From Ursus arctos (taxonomy: Eukaryota > Chordata > Mammalia > Carnivora > Ursidae): 64,000 nucleotides of DNA. A program made the position numbers and the translations under genes. Shown one piece after another: positions 56,810-64,000 of the stretch; position 1 is the stretch's first letter; each line of letters begins with the position of its first letter. The stretch lies in contig NC_079873.1 in NCBI RefSeq assembly GCF_023065955.2, forward strand, positions 101,718,128-101,782,127, written 5' to 3'. Below the pieces are notes generated by a model. It ran no database searches. It worked only from the letters and a program-made list of their open reading frames with translations, and was not told where the DNA came from.

Positions 56810-59800
56810 TGTTTTCCATGTGAACTTAATTTTTTATTAATATTTATTTTGTTATATTAATCACCATGCAGTACATCACCAGTTCTTGATGCAATGTTCC
56901 ATGATTCATTACTTGCATATAACACCCAGTGCACCATGCAATATGGGCCCTCCTTAATACCCATCACCGGCCTATCCCAATCCCCCACCCCGCTCCCCTC
57001 TGAAGCCCTCAGTTTGTTTCCCAGAGTCCACAGTCTCTCATGGTTCATACCCCCTTCTGTTTACCCCCCCTTCATTCTTCCCTTCCTTCTCCTACCAATC
57101 TTCCTATTTCTTATGTTCCATAAATGAGTGAAACCATATGATAATTGTCTTTCTCTGCTTCACCTGTTTCACTTAGCATAATCTCCTCCAGTCCCGTCCA
57201 TGTTGCTGCAAATGTTGTGTAATCGTTCTTTCTGATGGCTGAGTAATATTCCATTGTATATATGGACCACAACTTCTTAATCCAGTCATCTGTTGAAGGG
57301 CATCTTGGTCCTTCCACGATTTAGCTATTGTGGACAATCCTGCTATAAACATTGGGGTGCATATGGCCCTTCTCTTCACTACATCTGTATCTTTGGGGTA
57401 AATACCCAGTAGTGCAATGGCTGGATCATAGGGTAGCTCAATTTTGAACTTTTGAAGGGACCTCCACACTGTTTTCCAAAGTGGCTGTACCAACTTGCAT
57501 TCCGACCAACAGTGTAAGAGGGAACCTCTTTCACCACATCCTCTCCAACATTTGTTGTTTCCTGCCTTGTCCATTTTTGCCATTCTAACTGGCGTAAGGT
57601 GGTATCTTAGTGTGGTTTTGATTTGAATTTCCCTGTTGGCTAATGATTTTGAACATTTTTTCATGTGTCTGTTAGCCATTTGTATGTCTTCATTGGAAAA
57701 GTGTCTGTTCATATCTTCTGCCCATTTTCTGATTTGGTTATTTGTTTCATGTGTATTGAGTTTGAGAAGTTCTCTGTAGATCTTGGATACAAGTCTTTTA
57801 TCTGTAGTATCATTTGCAAATATACTCTCCCATTCCGTGGGCTGCCTCTTAGTTTTTTTGACTGTTTCCTTGGCTGTGCAGAAGCTTTTTATCTTGATGA
57901 AGTCCCACAAGTTCATTTTTTCTTTTGTTTCATTTGCCTTTGGAGATGCATCATGAAAAAGTTGCTGTGGCCGATGTCAAAGAGGTTACAGCCTATGTTC
58001 TGCTCTAGGATTTTGATGGATTCCTGTCTCACATCAAGGTCTTTCATCCATTTGGAGTTTATCTTTGTGTATGGTGTGAGAGAGTGGTCAAGTTTCATTC
58101 TTTTGCATATAACTGTCCAATTTTCCCAGCACCATTTATTGAAGAGACTGTCTTTTTTCCACTAGATGTTTTTTCCTGCTTTGTCAAAGATTAGTTGCCC
58201 AAAGAGCCGAGGGTCCATTTCTGGGTTCTCTATTCTGTTCCATTGGTCTATGTGTCTGTTTTTGTGCCAGTACCATGCTGTCTTGGTGATCACAGCTTTG
58301 TAGTATAGCTTGAAGTCCGGCAACATGATGCCCCCAGCTTTGTTTTCCTTTTCAACAATTCCTTGGAGATTCGTGGCCTTTTCTGGTTCCACACAAATTT
58401 AAGGGCTGTTTGTTCCAGTTCTTTGAAAAATGTCATTGGTATTTTGATCGGGATAGCATTGAAAGTGTAGATTGCTCTGGGTAGCATAGACATTTTAACT
58501 ATGTTAATTCTTCCGATCCATGAGCATGGAATATTTTTCCATCTTTTTGTGTCTTCTTCAATGTCTTTCAAGAGTGATTTGTAGTTTCTAGAATATAGGT
58601 CCTTTATGTCTCTGGTTAAGTTAATTCCGAGATAACATATGATTTTTGGTGCTATTGTAAATGGAATGGATTCCCTAATTTCTCTTTCTTCAGTCTCATT
58701 TTTCGTGTATAGAAATGCAACTGATTCTGAGCATTGATTTTGTATCCCGCCACATTACTGAATTGTTCTATAAGTTCTAGTAGTTTGGGGGTGGAGTCTT
58801 CTGGGTTTTCTATATAGAGTATCATGTCATCTGCGAAGAGACAGTTTGACTTCTTCTTTGCCGATTTGGATACCTTTTATCCCTTTTTGTTGTCTGATTG
58901 CTGTTGCAAGGACTACTAGTACTATGTTGAATAATAATAATGACGAGAGTGGGCATCCTTGTCTTGTTCCTGATGTTAAAGGAAAGGCTTTCAGCTTTTC
59001 CCTGTTGAGAATGATATTCGCTGTAGGCTTTTAATAGATGGCTCATAAAGAGATTGAGGAATGTACCCTCTATCCCTACACTCTGAAGGGTTTTAATCAG
59101 GAAAGGATGTTGTATTTTGTCAAATGCTTTTTCTGCATCAATTGAGAGGATCATATGGTTCTTGAATCTTTTGTTGTTGATATGATCTATCACACTGATC
59201 CATTTGCGAATGTTGAGCAACCTTGCATCCCAGGGGTGAATCCCGCTTTCTCTTCATGGATAATCCTTTTAATGTACTTTTGGATCCTATTAGCTAGGAT
59301 TTTGTTGAAAATGTTGGCGTCCATATTCATCAGGGAAATCAGTCTGTAATTCTCCTTTTTGATGGGGTCTTTGCCTGGTTTGGGGATCAAGGTAATACTG
59401 GCCTCATAGAATGAGTTTGGTAGTTTTCCTTCTGTTTCTGTTTTTTGAAACAGCTTCAGGAGAATAGGTATTATTTCTTCTATGAATGTTTGGTAGAATT
59501 CCCTGGGGAATCCGTCAGGCCCTGGACTCTTGTTTGGGGGGAGGTGTTTGATCACTGCTTCAATCTCTTCATAGTTAATCGGTCTGTTTAAGTCATCAAT
59601 TTCTTCCTGTTTCAGTCTTGGTAGTTTATAGGTTTCCAGGAAGGCATCAATTTCTTCCAGGTTGTTTAATTTATTGGCATAAAGCTGTTGATAAAAGTTT
59701 CTAATGATCCTTCCTATTTCATTGGTGTTGGTTGTGATCTCTCCCCTTTCATTCATAATTTTATTAATTTGGGTCCTTTCTCTATTCTTTTGAATAAGTC

Positions 59801-60534
59801 TGGCCAGTGGCTTATAGATCTTATTATTCTTTCAAAGAAGCAGCTTCTAGTTCTGTTCATCTGCTCTACTGTGCTCCTGGTTTCTAATTCATTGATCTCT
59901 GCTCTAATCTTGATCAAGTGCCTTCTTGTGCATGGGTTAGGCCTGTTCTTCTGTTCCAGCTCCAGCTTCTTGAGGTGAGAATATAAAAACTGCATTTTAG
60001 ATTTTTCTATTCTTTTGAGTGAGGCTTGGATGGCTATGTATTTTCCCCTTAGGACCGCCTTTGCAGTGTCCCACAGGTTTTGGACCGATGTGTTTTCATT
60101 CTCATTGGTCTCCAGAAATTGTTTAAACTGATTTTTAATTTCCTGGTTTACCCAATAATTTTTGAGCAGGATGGTTCTTAGTTTCCAAGTGTTTGAGTTT
60201 CTTCCAATTTTTTCCTTGTGATTGAGTTCCAGTTTCAAAGCATTGTGGTCTGAGAATATGCAGGGAATAATCTCAGTCTTTTGGTATTGGTTAAGACCTG
60301 TTTTGTGACCCAGTATATGATCTGTTCCGGAGAAAGTTCCATGTGCATTTGAAAAGAATGAGTATTCTGTTGTTCTGGGGTGTAGTGTTCTATATATCTG
60401 TGAGGTCCATCTGTTCTAGTATGTCACTCAAAGCTCTTGTTTCTTTGTTGATTTTCTGCTTAGGTGATCTGTCTATTTCTGAGAGCGGAGTGTTGAGGTC
60501 CCCTACTATTAATGTATTATTATCTATATGTCTC
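56810..60534 (-). mobile_element. Young L1 retrotransposon 3, 5'-truncated, antisense
   Basis: 3.7 kb in reverse. The 3' tail is at 56810-56860, the 3' UTR at 56860-57110, and ORF2 runs from 57111 to the truncation at 60534, within the endonuclease ('GDLNTPLS' region at about 60480-60510). TSD of 16 bp, tttttaagtctttttt, at 56794-56809 and 60535-60550. It carries the long type of 3' end. Confidence 0.93.
57111..60534 (-). pseudogene. L1 ORF2, 5'-truncated and broken, antisense
   Basis: Lacks about the first 140 codons. On the minus strand from high to low coordinates: end of the endonuclease, a linker region open for 161 codons (60238-59753), the RT start open for 188 codons (59756-59190), the rest of the RT with a TAA at 59031-59033 and a 2-nt loss before the FADD (58826-58837), then the C-terminal region with a 247-codon open block (57916-57173). 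The family stop after 'SLIYGT' is at 57111-57113. Confidence 0.9.
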
Positions 60535-60572
60535 TTTTTAAGTCTTTTTTAATTTTCATTTTTACATTTACA

Positions 60573-60760
60573 TTTTTTAAACATTTTGTTTTTTTATTTG
60601 AGAGAGAGAGAAAAAGAGATAGCAAGAGAGAGCATGAGTTCAGAGGAGAGGGAGAAGCAGGCTCATCAGGGAGCCTGATTTGGAGCTTGATCCCAGGACC
60701 CTGGGATCATGAGGTGAGCTGAAGGCAGACGCTTAACCATCTGAGCCATGCAGGCGTCCC
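60573..60760 (-). mobile_element. CAN-SINE, antisense
   Basis: Reverse-oriented SINE: 'gtttttttatttgagagaga' to 'ctgagccatgcaggcgtccc'. An imperfect repeat of 'cattttttaa/cattttata' flanks it. Confidence 0.9.
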
Positions 60761-60819
60761 ATGCATTTTATAGATATATTCTTCATTACTGCCTTCCTTT
60801 CACTGTATGCAATATTATT

Positions 60820-60829
60820 TTAAATATAT

Positions 60830-60864
<35 letters not shown>

Positions 60865-60866
60865 TA
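60820..60866. repeat. (ATTT)n microsatellite at an L1 deletion junction
   Basis: About ten ATTT units directly before the L1 ORF2 sequence of element 4. Confidence 0.9.
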
Positions 60867-61153
60867 ATGCCTCTTTGAAAGAATAAGATTGATAAACCCC
60901 TAGCCAGACTTATCAAAAAGAAAAGAGAAAGGACCCAAATTAATAAAATGATGAATAAAAGAGGAGTAATCATGGCCAACACCAAGAAAATACAAATAAT
61001 TTTAAGAACATATTATGAGCAACTATATGCCAACAAATTAGGCAATCTGGAAGAAATGGATGCATTCCTAGAAACTTATGAACTACCAAAACTGAAACAG
61101 GAAGAAATAGAAAACCAGAATGGCCCCATAACCAGCAAGAAAATTGAAGCAGT

Positions 61154-61350
61154 TGGGGCGTCTGGGTGGCACAGTCGTTAAGCGTCTGCCTTCGGCTCAG
61201 GGTGTGATCCCAGCGTTCTGGGATCGAGCCCCACATCAGGCTCCTCCCCTGAGAGCCTGCTTCTTCCTCTTCCACTCCCCCTGCTTATGTTCCCTCTCTC
61301 CCTGGCTGTCTCTCTGTCAATTAAATAATTAAAATCTTAAAAGAAAAGAA
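61154..61350 (+). mobile_element. CAN-SINE nested in L1 ORF2
   Basis: Young arctoid-type SINE (tggggcgtctgggtggcaca ...). 17-bp TSD aagaaaattgaagcagt with one mismatch, at 61137-61153 and 61351-61367. Confidence 0.97.
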
Positions 61351-62048
61351 AAGAAAATTGAAGGAGTAATCAAAAATCTCCCAACAAACAAGAGTCCAGG
61401 GCCAGATGGCTTCCCAGCAGAATTTTACCAAATGTTTAAAGAACTAATACCTATTCTTCTGAAGCTGTTTCAAAAAATTAAAATGGAAGGTAAACTTCCA
61501 CACTCGTTCTATGAGGCCAGCATTACCTTGATCCCAAAACCAGACAAAGACCCCACCAAAAAAGAGAATTACAGACCAATATGCCTGATGAACATGTATG
61601 CCAGAATTCTCACCAAGATACTAGCCAATAGGATCCAACAGTACATTAAAAGTATATTCACCATGACCAAGTGGGATATATTCCTAGGTTACAAGGGTGG
61701 TTCAACATTCACAAATCAATCAATGTTATACACCACATTAATGAAAGAAAGGAAAAGAATCATATGATCATCTCAAAAGATGCAGAAAAAGCATTTGACA
61801 AAGTATAGCATCCTTTCTTGATTAAAACTCTTCACAGTGTAGGGATAGAGGGAACATACCTCAATATTATAAAAGCCATCTACAAAAAGCCCACAGCAAA
61901 TATCATCCTCAATGGGGAAAAACTGAGAGCTTGTCCCCTAAGGTCAGGAGCACAACAGGGATGCCCATTCTCACCACTATTGTTCAACGTAGTACTAGAA
62001 GTCCTGGCCTCCGCAATCAGACAACAAAAGGAATTAAAAGGCATTCAA

Positions 62049-62243
62049 GGGGTGCCTGGGTGGCTCAGTCGTTAAGCGTCTGCCTTCAGCTCAGGGCGTG
62101 ATCCTGGCCTTATGGGATCGAGCCCCACATCAGGCTCCTCTGCCGGGAGCCTGCTTCTTCCTCTCCCACTCCCCCTGCTTGTGGTCCCTCTCTCGCTGGC
62201 TATCTATCTCTGTCAAATAAATAAATAAAATATTTTAAAAAAA
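62049..62243 (+). mobile_element. CAN-SINE nested in L1 ORF2
   Basis: Close to the young consensus (ggggtgcctgggtggctcag ... gtcaaataaataaataaaat). Perfect 14-bp TSD taaaaggcattcaa at 62035-62048 and 62244-62257. Confidence 0.97.
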
Positions 62244-64000
62244 TAAAAGGCATTCAAATTCAAAAAGAAGAAGTCAAACTGTCACTCTTCACAGATAACA
62301 TGATACTTTATGTGGAAAACCCAAAAGACTCCACCCCAAAATTGCTAGAACTCATACAGCAATTCAGCAACGTGGCAGGATATAAAATCAATGTGCAGAA
62401 ATCAGTTGCATTCTATACACTAACAATGAGACTGAAGAAAGAGAAATTAAGAAATTGATCCCATTTACAATTGCACCCAAAACCATAAGATACCTAGGAG
62501 TAAACCTAACCAAAAAGGTAAAGGATCTATACTCTAGAAACTACAGAACACTTATGAAAGAAATTGAGGAAGACAACAAAGAAATGGAAAAACATTCCAT
62601 GCTCATGGATTGGAAGAATAAATATTGTTAAAATGCCTATGCTACCCAGAGCAATCTACACATTCAATGTAATCCCTATCAAAATACCATCAACATTTTT
62701 CACAGAGATGGAACAAACAATCCTAAAATTTGTATGGAACCACAAAAGACCCTAAATAGCCAGAGGAGTGTTGAAAAGGAAAACCAAAGCTGGTAGCAAC
62801 ATAATGCTGAACTTCAAGCTATATTACAAACTGTAATCATCAAGACAGTATGGTACTGGCACAAAAAACAGACACATAGATCAACAGAACAGAATAGAGA
62901 ACCCAGAAATGGACCCTCAACTCTATGGTCAATTAATCTTTGACAAAGCAGAAAAGAATATCCAATGGAAAAGACAGTCTCTTCAACAAATGGTGTTGGG
63001 AAAATTGGACAGCCACATGCAGAAGAATGAAACTGGACCATTTTTCTTACACCATACACAAAGATAAACCCAAAATGGATGAAAGACCTAAATATGAGAC
63101 AGGAATCCATCAAAATCCTAGAAGAGAACACAGAGAGCAACCTCTTTGACCTCGGCCTCAGCAGCTTCTTGCTAGACACGTCTCCAAAGGCAAGGAAAAC
63201 AAAAGCAAAAATGAACTATTAGGACCTCATCAAAATAAAAACTTCTGTACAGCAAAGGAAACACTCAACAAAACTAAAATGCAACCTATGGAACGAAAGA
63301 AGATATTTGCAAATGACATATCAGATAAAGGGTTAGTATCCAAGATCTACAAAGAACTTCTCAAACTCAACACCCCAAAAAACATAATCTAGTCAAGCAA
63401 TGGGCAGAAGACATGAACAGATATTTCTCCAAAGAAGACATACAAATGGCCAATAGACACATGAAAAAATGCTCAACATCACTCGGCATCAGGGAAATAC
63501 AAATCAAAACCACAATGTGATATCACCTCATACAAGTCAGAATGGCTGCAACTAACAAGACAGAAAACAACAAATGTTGGTGAGGATGCAAAGAAAGGGG
63601 AATCCTCTTACACTGTTGGTGGGAATGCAAACTAGTGCAGCCATGCTGGAAAACCATATGGGGGTTCCTCGAGAAGGTAAAAATGGAGCTACCTTATGAC
63701 CCAGCAATTACACTATTAGGTATTTAGTAGTGTACAACATTACTAGGTACAAAATTAATGATCCAAAGGGCCACATACACCCCAATGTTTATAGCAGCAA
63801 TGTCCATAATAGCCAAACTATGGGAAGAGCCAAGATGTCCATCAACAGATGAATGGATAAAGAGGACATGGTATATATATACAATGGAATATTAGCCATC
63901 AGAAAGGATGAATACTTACCATTTACATCGACGTGGATGGAACTGGAGTGTATTATGCTGAGTGAAATAAGTCATTCAGAGAAAGACAATTATCATATGG

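Larger units (their letters stand above)
56299..64000 (+). mobile_element. L1 element 4, internally deleted, split by L1 element 3 (runs off right edge)
   Basis: It begins with an L1 5' start (gagagctagggaagattgca) directly at the break in the old L1M. 5' UTR-like sequence continues to 56809. After the antisense L1 (56810-60534), T-rich sequence and an (ATTT)n run lead into ORF2 at about 60868. ORF1 and the endonuclease are missing. Three SINEs lie inside. Its ORF2 is more diverged than those of elements 1-3. Calling 56299-56809 and 60868-64000 one element is inference. Confidence 0.7.
60868..64000 (+). pseudogene. L1 ORF2, partial, broken (runs off right edge)
   Basis: It starts upstream of the RT ('gcctctttgaaagaataag') and runs through the RT to near the ORF2 end at the window edge. 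The FADD site at 62288-62299 reads as F-T-D-N, so the second catalytic Asp is lost. Two SINEs (61154-61350, 62049-62243) and many stops interrupt it. Open blocks are 111 codons (61432-61767), 85 codons (61818-62075) and shorter. Confidence 0.88.

Overview
This window is nuclear DNA of a carnivoran mammal, most likely a caniform of the arctoid type (bear, seal or mustelid relatives). The case rests on 14 copies of the tRNA-Lys-derived carnivore SINE (CAN-SINE: head like GGGGCGCCTGGGTGGCTCAG, a CT-rich middle, an AATAAATAAA tail) and on several young carnivore-type L1 elements. Old mammalian repeats (MIR, L2, MER5A, MLT1, L1M) fill much of the rest. The species call is inference from repeat style; no host gene identifies it.

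I find no host protein-coding gene, no rRNA or tRNA gene and no CRISPR array. The window reads as intergenic or deep intronic DNA. All convincing coding similarity belongs to L1 retrotransposons, and every L1 frame seen is broken by stops, frameshifts, deletions or nested insertions.

Layout. 1-217: 3' end of an L1 that enters from the left. 218-28300: mostly old diverged DNA with MIR and L2 fragments, two MER5A copies, nine CAN-SINEs, microsatellites, and two copies of a dispersed repeat I could not name. 28300-41520: an old L1-like element split by two young L1s in the same orientation. The first (29145-34352) has a 14-bp target-site duplication (TSD), an internal deletion and a nested SINE. 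The second (35215-41279) is full length at about 6.07 kb and also has a 14-bp TSD. 41520-48840: L2, MIR and L1M 3' ends. 48840-54310: two old L1M elements carrying a SINE, a 5'-truncated young L1 and a solo MLT1 LTR. 54311-56298: MIR, L2 and an antisense L1M. 56299-64000: an L1 (+) with a recognisable 5' end but an internal deletion. It is split by a 3.7-kb antisense L1 (56810-60534) and by three SINEs, and it runs off the right edge.

The most interesting signal is in L1 history. The full-length L1 at 35215 and the truncated L1 at 56810 share two inactivating changes in the reverse-transcriptase region: a stop codon at the same site and a 2-nt loss just before the FADD catalytic motif. This suggests copying of an already inactive source in trans. 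A poly(A)-only insertion flanked by a 10-bp direct repeat, two internally deleted L1s that keep their 5' ends, and two kinds of L1 3' end are also notable. I did not find a new gene system.
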